Assembly: GCA_902496005.1 (NCBI GenBank)
Contig: CABUZI010000050.1
Span: 1 to 11,407 of the forward strand
Source of the DNA: an uncultured Collinsella sp.
GTDB taxonomy: Bacteria > Actinomycetota > Coriobacteriia > Coriobacteriales > Coriobacteriaceae
Length of the DNA stretch: 11,407 nt
Direction: 5' to 3'
A program made the translations under genes and the position numbers. The notes under the pieces are model-generated. The model saw nothing but the letters and a program-made list of their open reading frames with translations, was not told the origin of the DNA and searched no databases. This document shows, in pieces, positions 1 through 6,069 of the stretch (position 1 is its first letter; each line of letters opens with the position of its first letter).

Positions 1-836
1 CCTTTGCGCGCGGCTTTTATGCCTGCGACGTGGCTATGGTGGGCTCACCGTCCGCCGATGCGCTTGCTGCCGCATCCAAGGGCTTTGATGCTTCATTTGA
101 TGCCGAAGGGCCGCATCTGTGGTGGTTCGTCAACTCCATCGGCGGGTTTGGTCTGCGTGTGCCCGACCTTCGCGCTCTTGGCCGCGCGGCTCGTGAGGCC
201 CGCGCGCTGCTTGTTGTGGACAACACCGTGGCGTCGGCTTTTGGCTGCAATCCGCTGCGGCTGGGTGCTGTGCTGTCGCTTGAGGCGCTCGATCGCGTGA
301 GCGCCGGCAAGGCTCCGCGCAAGCTCGTTGCCGCTTCGGTGGCGCGCTCGCAGCTCAAACGCCATCGCGTGGATGCCGCGGCTGAGTGCGCGCACGTATT
401 GTTTGCAGGCTGCGGTGCGTCGGCGCTCGACCTTTCTGCCGAGGAGACCGACGTTCTGGAGCGTGGGCTTTCCTCGCTTAACGTCCGCATGCAGGCGCAT
501 TTCGACCGCGCCCGTGCGCTGGCCGAGTATCTGGCCGCCAACGAGATGGTGCGCAACGTTCGCTATCCCGGGCTGAGTTCGCATCCCGACCATGCGGCTG
601 CAACGGGAATCCTCGAGCACGGCTTTGGCCCAGCAGTTGAATTTGACCTTATCGAGCGTAGCGCAGGTGATCTTTTCGACGCTTTGCCGGGGGAGTTCCG
701 CACATCGCCGGCCGGCGGCGCAACGACGCGCCTTTCGGCCCCATGCGGCAAGCAGGGGAACACCATCCGCCTCTTCGCCGGCGCCGACGACCCTCTGGTT
801 GTAGCGTCCACCCTAGATAATGCCCTTCGCAACTAG
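1..836 (+). CDS. Cys/Met-metabolism PLP-dependent transferase family protein, 5'-truncated, lacking the catalytic Lys
   Basis: The reading frame is open from base 3 to the stop at 834-836, giving 277 residues. The family is usually about 380-400 residues, so roughly 100 N-terminal residues lie before the window, and internal GTG/ATG codons near 30-38 are not the start. Family marks are the VVDNT cofactor-binding segment (Asp at codon 73 of the visible frame), a C-terminal block with NVRM and YPGLSSHPDHAAA, and a late NTIRLFAG with the Arg that normally binds the substrate carboxylate. In cystathionine gamma-synthase/gamma-lyase the PLP lysine lies 25 residues after that Asp (MetB D173/K198). 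Here the residue 25 after it is Arg (codon 98), and the usual HSxTK motif reads SLEALDR. The ESPxNP motif is also lost. I infer a degenerate or repurposed paralogue; trans-sulfuration activity should not be assumed. It ends convergent with the regulator at 969-1322. Confidence 0.8.
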   Translation, partial: FARGFYACDVAMVGSPSADALAAASKGFDASFDAEGPHLWWFVNSIGGFGLRVPDLRALGRAAREARALLVVDNTVASAFGCNPLRLGAVLSLEALDRVSAGKAPRKLVAASVARSQLKRHRVDAAAECAHVLFAGCGASALDLSAEETDVLERGLSSLNVRMQAHFDRARALAEYLAANEMVRNVRYPGLSSHPDHAAATGILEHGFGPAVEFDLIERSAGDLFDALPGEFRTSPAGGATTRLSAPCGKQGNTIRLFAGADDPLVVASTLDNALRN

Positions 837-854
837 CTAAATCATCCTCGACTC

Positions 855-929
855 CATAAGTTGCGGTGAAATAGGGATTGATTTACGGCTTTAACCGCAT
901 AAACAGTCCCTATTTCACCGCAACTTATG
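855..929. repeat. 75-bp palindromic element (REP/MITE-like) between convergent genes
   Basis: The arms at 855-877 and 907-929 are perfect inverted repeats of 23 bp. The 29-nt centre (878-906) also folds: after a T·G pair at 878/906 it continues with TTTA 882-885 against TAAA 900-903 and CGG 886-888 against CCG 895-897, leaving a CTTTAA loop. The whole element is therefore one long hairpin with small bulges. It lies 19 bp after the stop of the PLP-family gene and 40 bp past the end of the opposing regulator gene. There is no T-run after either arm, so it is not a classical intrinsic terminator. It could be a dispersed palindromic repeat, which may also act as a 3' RNA-stabilising stem or a bidirectional end for both genes. 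Confidence 0.75.
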
Positions 930-968
930 AGAAGGGGTTGTGTGGCTATAAGGCCCCGTCCCAAATGG

Positions 969-1322
969 CTACTCTTTGATGCTGGCGATGAGGGCGTCGG
1001 CTTTGGAGGCGATGATGTCGTTGATTTCTGCCTGCAGGGTTTCGTAGACTTCGATGGCTCGCTCTCCGGCGGGGGTGAGCGTGGATCCGCGGGCGCCGTC
1101 GCGCTCGATGAGCTTGCAGCCCAGCTGGCCTTCGGCTTCGTTCACAATGCGCCAGGCCTTGGAATATGCCATGCCCATGCTCTTGGCGGCACGGTTGAGC
1201 GAGTGCTCGCGGGCAATCCCCTGCAGCAGCAAGACGCAGCCGTGGCCGAAGACGCCCGGCAGATCCTTGTCGCACGCTTGAATGACCAACTTTGCCGTCG
1301 TCTTGTACTTCATATGCTCCAC
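969..1322 (-). CDS. ModE-type (LysR-like) winged helix-turn-helix regulator, DNA-binding domain only
   Basis: This 117-residue protein resembles the N-terminal DNA-binding domain of ModE, the molybdate-responsive repressor. The helix-turn-helix is visible in SLNRAAKSMGMAYSKAWRIV (about residues 41-60), followed by a second helix (NEAEGQLGCKLIERD), a Gly/Ser-containing wing (GARGSTLTPAG) and a C-terminal helix (VYETLQAEINDI) of the type that dimerises in ModE. The molybdate-binding Mop/TOBE domains of full ModE are absent, so the ligand, if any, is unknown. The start may be the GTG at 1322 or the in-frame ATG at 1313. A GGGGAG lies only 2 nt from the GTG but 11 nt from the ATG, and a GGAG sits 3 nt from the ATG, so the choice is unsettled. 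It is divergent from guaB, with overlapping promoter elements. Target and physiological role cannot be told from this window. Confidence 0.85.
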   Translation of the reverse strand: MEHMKYKTTAKLVIQACDKDLPGVFGHGCVLLLQGIAREHSLNRAAKSMGMAYSKAWRIVNEAEGQLGCKLIERDGARGSTLTPAGERAIEVYETLQAEINDIIASKADALIASIKE

Positions 1323-1397
1323 GTCTCCCCGCTAAAGTGTTTGCTGGGCAAACGCAAAGCCTGCGTCAAACCCTCGTGTGCTCTTCTTAAATCATGC

Positions 1398-1406
1398 ATT
1401 GTAGCA
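1398..1406 (-). promoter_or_regulatory. Extended -10 promoter for the ModE-type regulator
   Basis: Read on the minus strand this is TGCTACAAT: an extended -10 (TGn) joined to a five-of-six match to TATAAT. It predicts transcription starting near 1391 and a 5' leader of about 70-78 nt. I see no good -35 at the right spacing, which is common with extended -10 promoters. It overlaps the region needed for guaB transcription on the other strand. Confidence 0.55.
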
Positions 1407-1427
1407 GTCAAAGTGCGTTAAGATACT
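1399..1427 (+). promoter_or_regulatory. Possible guaB promoter
   Basis: TTGTAG (1399-1404) and GATACT (1422-1427) are 17 bp apart, matching the -35 and -10 consensus at three and four of six positions. An alternative -10 is TAAGAT at 1419-1424. The assignment is weak, but some guaB promoter must lie between the divergent genes, and the -35 candidate physically overlaps the -10 of the opposing promoter. Confidence 0.3.
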
Positions 1428-1429
1428 TC

Positions 1430-1460
1430 CCCAGTATTGGGCGCCCAAGGTTGGGCTGGG
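1430..1460 (+). other. Hairpin in the guaB 5' leader
   Basis: GCCCA (1443-1447) pairs with TGGGC (1452-1456) around AGGT, and CCCAG (1430-1434) can pair with CTGGG (1456-1460) as an outer or competing helix. It is not followed by a T-run. It lies about 40 nt before the guaB Shine-Dalgarno, in the likely untranslated leader. It matches no purine or other riboswitch class I know. Confidence 0.35.
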
Positions 1461-1506
1461 TCCTACGAGGCCTGCAGCCGACCGGTCGCATGGAAAAAGG
1501 AGAAAC

Positions 1507-3018
1507 ATGGCTACGTTCTTTCCCGGTGAGTCCCACACGTTTTCGGAGTATCTGCTGGTCCCTGGTTACTCGTCCTCGCAGTGCATCCCCAACAACGTCT
1601 CTCTTAAGACGCCGCTGACCCGCTTTAAGCGCGGTGAGAAACCGGCAATCACCCTGAACATCCCCATGGTTTCCGCCATCATGCAGTCCGTCTCGGGCGT
1701 CGACATGGGTGTCGCGCTCGCTACCGAGGGTGGCCTGTCCTTCATTTACGGTTCCCAAAGCGCCGAGTCCGAGGCTGCTATGGTCAAGGCCGTCAAGGAT
1801 CACAAGGCGGGCTTCGTTCAGTCCGATTCCACACTGACCCCCGACATGACCATGGAGCAGGTCATTGAGCTCAAGGAGAAGACCGGCCACTCCACCATGC
1901 CGGTTACCGACGACGGCACTCCCAAGGGCAAGCTCCTGGGCATCGTCACCAGCCGTGACTATCGCCCCAGTCGCGATGACCACCAGACGAAGGCCTCCGA
2001 GTTCATGACCCCGCGTGAGCAGCTCATCGTGGGCGACAAGAACATCAGCCTCAAGGTTGCCAACGACGTCATCTGGGACAACAAGCTCAACGCCCTGCCC
2101 ATCGTCGACGACAACGATCACCTGATGGGAATCGTCTTCCGCAAGGACTATGACAGCCACAAGACCAACCCCAACGAGCTGCTCGACGGCGACAAGCGCT
2201 ACATGGTCGGCGCCGGTATCAACACCCGCGACTATGCCGAGCGCGTGCCGCTGCTCATCGAGGCCGGCGCCGATGTCCTGTGCATCGACTCCTCCGAGGG
2301 CTTCAGCGAGTGGCAGAAGCGCACCATCGAGTGGATTCGCGCCAACTACGGTGAGGACGTCAAGGTCGGTGCCGGTAACGTCGTCGACGCCGAGGGCTTC
2401 CGCTTCCTGGCAGACTGCGGTGCCGACTTCATCAAGGTCGGTATCGGCGGCGGTTCCATCTGCATCACCCGTGAGACCAAGGGTATCGGTCGTGGCCAGG
2501 CCACCGCGCTGATCGACGTCTGTCGCGCTCGCGACGAGTACTACGAGGAGACCGGCGTCTACGTGCCCGTGTGCTCCGACGGCGGCATCGTCTACGACTA
2601 CCACATGACGCTCGCCCTTGCCATGGGCGCCGACTTTATGATGCTGGGCCGCTACTTCGCCCGCTTTGATGAGAGCCCGACTGAGCGCGTCAACGTGAAC
2701 GGTCAGTACATGAAGGAGTACTGGGGCGAGGGTTCTGCGCGTGCCCGCAACTGGCAGCGCTACGACCTGGGCGGCGCCGCGAAGCTCAGCTTCGTCGAGG
2801 GCGTCGACTCCTATGTTCCCTATGCCGGCTCCCTCAAGGACGGCGTGGGCGGCACGCTCTACAAGGTCAAGTCCACGATGTGCAACTGCGGTGCCCTCTC
2901 GATCCCCGAGCTTCAGGAAAAGGCACGCCTGACCCTGGTGAGCTCGACCTCGATCGTCGAAGGCGGCGCCCACGACGTAGTCGTCAAGGACTCTCAGCAG
3001 AGCGTTTCCTACCGCTAA
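1507..3018 (+). CDS. guaB: IMP dehydrogenase, Tritrichomonas-like type, with CBS pair
   Basis: The 503-residue enzyme oxidises IMP to XMP with NAD+, the committed step of GMP synthesis in the cytosol. A TIM barrel (about residues 1-100 and 220-503) carries an inserted CBS pair (about 105-220, with STMPV and LGIVTSRDY, then NALPIVDD and MGIVFRKDY). The active-site loop is GIGGGSICITRE, with the catalytic Cys at residue 319 and Thr321. Asp261 lies in CIDSSEG, the mobile-flap dyad Arg418-Tyr419 in RNWQRYDLGG, Lys310 precedes the loop, and Asn460 lies in MCNCG. From memory, these are the numbers used for the Tritrichomonas foetus enzyme, also 503 residues, so the two align almost without gaps. 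The start is set by AAGGAG (1497-1502) 4 nt before the ATG. The gene is monocistronic, with a repeat element and a terminator following it. Confidence 0.97.
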   Translation: MATFFPGESHTFSEYLLVPGYSSSQCIPNNVSLKTPLTRFKRGEKPAITLNIPMVSAIMQSVSGVDMGVALATEGGLSFIYGSQSAESEAAMVKAVKDHKAGFVQSDSTLTPDMTMEQVIELKEKTGHSTMPVTDDGTPKGKLLGIVTSRDYRPSRDDHQTKASEFMTPREQLIVGDKNISLKVANDVIWDNKLNALPIVDDNDHLMGIVFRKDYDSHKTNPNELLDGDKRYMVGAGINTRDYAERVPLLIEAGADVLCIDSSEGFSEWQKRTIEWIRANYGEDVKVGAGNVVDAEGFRFLADCGADFIKVGIGGGSICITRETKGIGRGQATALIDVCRARDEYYEETGVYVPVCSDGGIVYDYHMTLALAMGADFMMLGRYFARFDESPTERVNVNGQYMKEYWGEGSARARNWQRYDLGGAAKLSFVEGVDSYVPYAGSLKDGVGGTLYKVKSTMCNCGALSIPELQEKARLTLVSSTSIVEGGAHDVVVKDSQQSVSYR

Positions 3019-3023
3019 GCGGC

Positions 3024-3117
3024 TTTCCCAAGCACCGCACCTTGCCGTTCAAACCGTCGCTCGCGTACCAAAGTACGCGTCGCTCCTCTTTCACGGCAAT
3101 CTGCGGTACTTGGAAAA
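3024..3117. repeat. REP-like composite palindrome after guaB
   Basis: The outer arms pair with few mismatches: CCAAG 3028-3032 with 3109-3113, ACCGCA 3034-3039 with 3102-3107, and TTGCCGT 3042-3048 with 3093-3099; TTT 3024-3026 can add AAA 3115-3117. Inside is a perfect 7-bp hairpin, CGCGTAC/GTACGCG (3062-3068 and 3073-3079) around CAAA. An 8-bp direct repeat, CGTCGCTC, occurs at 3055-3062 and 3078-3085. The architecture of paired arms around an inner hairpin is typical of dispersed intergenic palindromic repeats. It begins 5 bp after the guaB stop. Its copy number elsewhere in the genome cannot be judged here. Confidence 0.65.
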
Positions 3118-3177
3118 CCCGACCATGCTTGGGCGGGTGACAATTAGTGGTTGATTCAAAACCACGTTATTTAGATA

Positions 3178-3220
3178 AAGCGAGATGCCCGCAAGTCGCA
3201 GGCATCTCGCTTGTCGTATT
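3178..3220 (+). terminator. Intrinsic terminator after guaB
   Basis: A perfect 12-bp stem, AAGCGAGATGCC (3178-3189) with GGCATCTCGCTT (3201-3212), encloses an 11-nt loop and is followed by a modest T-rich stretch (TTGTCGTATTT). The T-run is imperfect, so efficiency is uncertain. It lies just upstream of the leuS promoter and separates guaB from leuS. Confidence 0.6.
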
Positions 3221-3229
3221 TGCTATCAT
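3221..3229 (+). promoter_or_regulatory. Extended -10 promoter for leuS
   Basis: TGCTATCAT has the TGn extension and a five-of-six match to TATAAT. There is no recognisable -35. It predicts a start near 3236 and a leader of about 150 nt, which contains the large hairpin at 3243-3373. Confidence 0.55.
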
Positions 3230-3242
3230 CAGTCAAGTTAAC

Positions 3243-3373
3243 CTTAGGGTCGGGTGGCTTGGCTTTGTTCGCTACAAGTTCCGCACGCAAAGAAGAGCAC
3301 TTAATGTGCTCTTCGTCTTGCGCAGGACTGTCCGCAGTAGCAAATAAAGCCAAGCCACCCGACCCCAGCTAAG
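3243..3373 (+). promoter_or_regulatory. Giant hairpin in the leuS 5' leader
   Basis: Positions 3247-3266 and 3346-3365 are perfect 20-bp inverted repeats. The stem continues inward (3267-3275 with 3337-3345, one mismatch and one G·U) to GCTAC/GTAGC. A second hairpin lies within: CGCAA 3286-3290 with TTGCG 3318-3322, and GAAGAGCAC 3292-3300 with GTGCTCTTC 3306-3314 around TTAAT. CTTA 3243-3246 can also pair with TAAG 3370-3373 across a 4-nt bulge. The structure ends just before the Shine-Dalgarno AAAGGAG (3377-3383). There is no T-run after it and no leader peptide rich in Leu codons. A cis-regulatory or RNase III-processed leader, or an inserted palindrome, are the main options. Confidence 0.7.
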
Positions 3374-3388
3374 ATTAAAGGAGCTGAT

Positions 3389-5965
3389 ATGTGCGATTGC
3401 ACAGATCATAAGGACGAGATCCCTGCCTACGACGCGCAGGCCATTGAGTCCAAGTGGATGAAGGCCTGGGAGGATTCCAACCTCTTTGCCGTCGACACCG
3501 ACGACAGCAAGCCCAAGAAGTACGTGCTCGAGATGTTCCCGTATCCGTCGGGCGACCTGCATATGGGCCACGCGCGCAACTATACCATCGGCGATGCCAT
3601 GGCCCGTCAGGCCCGCATGCGCGGTTACGACGTGCTGCACCCCATCGGCTTTGACGCCTTTGGCCTGCCTGCCGAGAACGCCGCTATCAAGCACAACACG
3701 CAGGCTGCTGCCTGGACGTATAAGAACATGGACCAGGCGCTCGCTACGATGAAGCGCATGGGCTTCTCCTACGATCTGGATCGCATGGTCAAGACCTGCA
3801 GCCCCGACTACTACCGCTGGGGTCAGTGGATCTTTGAGAAGCTGTGGGAAAAGGGCCTGGTCTACCGCAAGAAGAACCCGGTCAACTGGTGTCCTAACTG
3901 CAAGACCGTTCTGGCCAACGAGCAGGTCACCGAGGGTAAGTGCTGGCGCTGCGGCACCGAGCCCGAGAAGCGCGACCTGGAGCAGTGGTACTTCAAGATC
4001 ACCGAGTACTCCCAGGAGCTGCTCGACGACCTGGAGAAGCTCCCCGGCTGGCCCGAGCGCGTCAAGCAGATGCAGGCCAACTGGATCGGTCGCTCCGAGG
4101 GCGCCGAGGTCGACTTTACCCTTTGCGACCAGGATGGCGAGCCCATCGAGGGCGATGAGGGCAAGATCACCGTCTTCACCACGCGTGCCGATACCCTTTT
4201 TGGCGTCTCCTTCTTTGTCCTGGCTCCCGAGTACGCCGGCCTGCACGAGCTCGTCGAGGGTACGGAGTACGAGGAGGCCGTCACCAAGATCGTCGAGGAC
4301 TCCAAGCATATCTCTGCCGTCGAGCGTGCCCAAGGCACCCTCGAGAAGCACGGTGCCTTCACGGGCCGCTATGTGGTAAATCCCGTCAACGGCGAGAAGG
4401 TCCCCGTGTGGGTTGCCGATTATGTCGTTGCCGACTACGGCACCGGTGCCGTCATGGCCGTTCCCTGCGGCGACCAGCGCGATTTTGAGTTCGCCCGCAA
4501 GTACGACCTGCCGATCGTACCGATCATCCTGGACGATGACGATCGCGCTGCCGTCGAGGCCAGCGGCGAGACCATCGATACCTTCCATGCCGAGACCGTC
4601 GACTGGGATTGCGCCCACGCTGCCGAGGGCACGCTCGTCCAGTCCGGCAAGTACACCGGCATGCGCGGCGGTAAGCACTCCGAGGGCGAGGCTGCGATCG
4701 TGGCCGACCTCGAGGCCATGGGCTGCGGTCGTCGCAAGGTCGAGTTCCGTCTGCGCGACTGGCTCATTTCCCGTCAGCGCTATTGGGGCAACCCCATCCC
4801 GGCCATCCACTGCGAGCACTGCGGTATCGTGCCCGTGCCCGAGGATCAGCTGCCGGTGACGCTGCCCGAGAACCTGGACCTGGGCGCCGGCGAAACCCTT
4901 GCCGAGTGCAAGGACTTCTACGAGACCACCTGCCCGGTCTGCGGCCGCCCGGCCAAGCGCGAGACCGATACCATGGATACCTTTACCTGCTCCAGCTGGT
5001 ATTACCTGCGCTATACCGACCCGCACAACACCGAGCTGCCCTTCTCCCGCGAGGCGGCAGACCGTTGGATGCCCGTCGATAACTACATCGGCGGCATCGA
5101 GCACGCTATTCTGCACCTGCTCTACAGCCGCTTCTTTACCAAGGCCCTGCGCGACCTGGGCCTGCTGAGCGTGGACGAGCCCTTCACCAACCTGCTGTGC
5201 CAGGGCATGGTCAAGGACGAGAACGGCGACACCATGTCCAAGTCCAAGGGCAATGTCGTGCCCCCGAGCTCGGTCATCGAGCCCTACGGTGCCGACACCA
5301 TGCGTTTGGCGATCCTGTTTATCGCCCCGCCCGAGAAGGACTTCGACTGGGATCCCAAGGCCGTCGAGGGCGCCAACCGCTTTATCAAGCGCGCCTGGCG
5401 TATCGTTTGGCAGCTCGTCCAGTCTGGCGACGCCAACGTGGCCTTCGACAAGTCCGCGCTCGACGAGTTTGCGATGAAGCTCTATCGCGAGCGTCACCGC
5501 ACCATCGCCAAGTGCACCGAGGACTTCGATCGCGGCCAGTTCAACACCGCGATCTCGGCCGTCATGGAGCTCGTCAACGCGGCGAGCGCCTACCTCAACG
5601 ACACCGAGGGTACCGCCCGCGACAAGGCGCTGTGTTACGGCGTGGCTAAGGATATCGTGAGCGTCCTTGCCCCCATTTGCCCGTTCTGGGCCGATGAGCT
5701 GTGGCACGAGGCGCTCGGCTGCGAGGGCAACGCCTACACCGCCGCCTGGCCCGAGTTCGACCTGGCCGAGTCCGTTGAGGACACGGTGCAGATCGTGGTC
5801 CAGGTGCTCGGTAAGGTCCGCGGCCGCGTCGACGTTGCCCGCGATGCCTCCAACGAGGAGATGCAGGCTGCCGCCGAGGCCGCCGTCGCCAAGTGGCTCG
5901 AGGGCAAGACGGTCGTCAAGGCCATCTGCGTGCCCGGCAAGCTGGTCAACTTGGTGGTCAAGTAA
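3389..5965 (+). CDS. leuS: Leucyl-tRNA synthetase
   Basis: The 858-residue class I synthetase charges tRNA-Leu with leucine using ATP. The HIGH motif appears as HMGH (residues 58-61, in FPYPSGDLHMGHARN) and KMSKS as TMSKS (615-619, followed by KGNVV). The insertion with cysteine pairs typical of bacterial LeuRS is present: CPNC then CWRC near residues 168-190, and CEHC then CPVC further on. The CP1 editing domain shows TTRADTLFG and GTGAVMAVPCGDQRD, the latter carrying the region that hydrolyses mischarged tRNA. The C-terminal domain ends VCVPGKLVNLVVK-like, as usual. Length and motif order are normal. The start is fixed by AAAGGAG at 3377-3383, 5 nt upstream. The gene stands alone between its own promoter/leader and terminator. 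A short hairpin, TAAGCGC/GCGCTTA (5963-5979), overlaps the stop codon. Confidence 0.99.
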   Translation: MCDCTDHKDEIPAYDAQAIESKWMKAWEDSNLFAVDTDDSKPKKYVLEMFPYPSGDLHMGHARNYTIGDAMARQARMRGYDVLHPIGFDAFGLPAENAAIKHNTQAAAWTYKNMDQALATMKRMGFSYDLDRMVKTCSPDYYRWGQWIFEKLWEKGLVYRKKNPVNWCPNCKTVLANEQVTEGKCWRCGTEPEKRDLEQWYFKITEYSQELLDDLEKLPGWPERVKQMQANWIGRSEGAEVDFTLCDQDGEPIEGDEGKITVFTTRADTLFGVSFFVLAPEYAGLHELVEGTEYEEAVTKIVEDSKHISAVERAQGTLEKHGAFTGRYVVNPVNGEKVPVWVADYVVADYGTGAVMAVPCGDQRDFEFARKYDLPIVPIILDDDDRAAVEASGETIDTFHAETVDWDCAHAAEGTLVQSGKYTGMRGGKHSEGEAAIVADLEAMGCGRRKVEFRLRDWLISRQRYWGNPIPAIHCEHCGIVPVPEDQLPVTLPENLDLGAGETLAECKDFYETTCPVCGRPAKRETDTMDTFTCSSWYYLRYTDPHNTELPFSREAADRWMPVDNYIGGIEHAILHLLYSRFFTKALRDLGLLSVDEPFTNLLCQGMVKDENGDTMSKSKGNVVPPSSVIEPYGADTMRLAILFIAPPEKDFDWDPKAVEGANRFIKRAWRIVWQLVQSGDANVAFDKSALDEFAMKLYRERHRTIAKCTEDFDRGQFNTAISAVMELVNAASAYLNDTEGTARDKALCYGVAKDIVSVLAPICPFWADELWHEALGCEGNAYTAAWPEFDLAESVEDTVQIVVQVLGKVRGRVDVARDASNEEMQAAAEAAVAKWLEGKTVVKAICVPGKLVNLVVK

Positions 5966-5990
5966 GCGCTGCGCGCTTAGCTGACGCATA

Positions 5991-6030
5991 AAAGACGAGG
6001 GGCGATCCGGTTGGGTCGTCCCTCGTTTTG
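5991..6030. terminator. Bidirectional intrinsic terminator between leuS and the lipoprotein gene
   Basis: An 11-bp stem, ACGAGGGGCGA (5995-6005) with TCGTCCCTCGT (6016-6026), has one G·T pair and a 10-nt loop. On the plus strand it ends in TTTT (6026-6029). On the minus strand it is followed by CTTTTATG. It sits between two convergent genes and could end both transcripts. Confidence 0.8.
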
Positions 6031-6069
6031 TGTTGTATGCCCTGCTTTGTCATTGCGTCGTACCGTCTT

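Noticed and set aside
927..1421. Plus-strand open frame of 164 codons opposite the ModE-like gene.
   Set aside because: The minus strand encodes a clear winged helix with its own promoter; the plus-strand translation has no recognisable features or ribosome-binding site.
1479..1488. Perfect 10-bp palindrome CGACCGGTCG before guaB as an operator.
   Set aside because: Such short GC-rich palindromes are expected by chance in this genome, and it lies downstream of the likely promoter with no second copy in the window.
3236..3388. T-box riboswitch upstream of leuS, suggested by a GGGTGGC string at 3252-3258.
   Set aside because: The string lies in the 5' arm, only about 16 nt after the predicted transcript start, leaving no room for Stem I with a specifier codon. 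The conserved T-box sequence and antiterminator/terminator pair are missing.
5963..5979. TAAGCGC/GCGCTTA hairpin at the leuS stop as the terminator.
   Set aside because: It has no T-run, and a much better terminator lies at 5991-6030.
3272..5989. A 905-codon open frame on the minus strand covering all of leuS, and similar long antisense frames at 1408-2973, 7513-8796 and 9458-11059.
   Set aside because: They are by-products of strong GC bias at third codon positions in the plus-strand genes. Their translations are low-complexity (Leu/Gly/Val/Asp-rich) with no domains, and the plus-strand genes are unmistakable.
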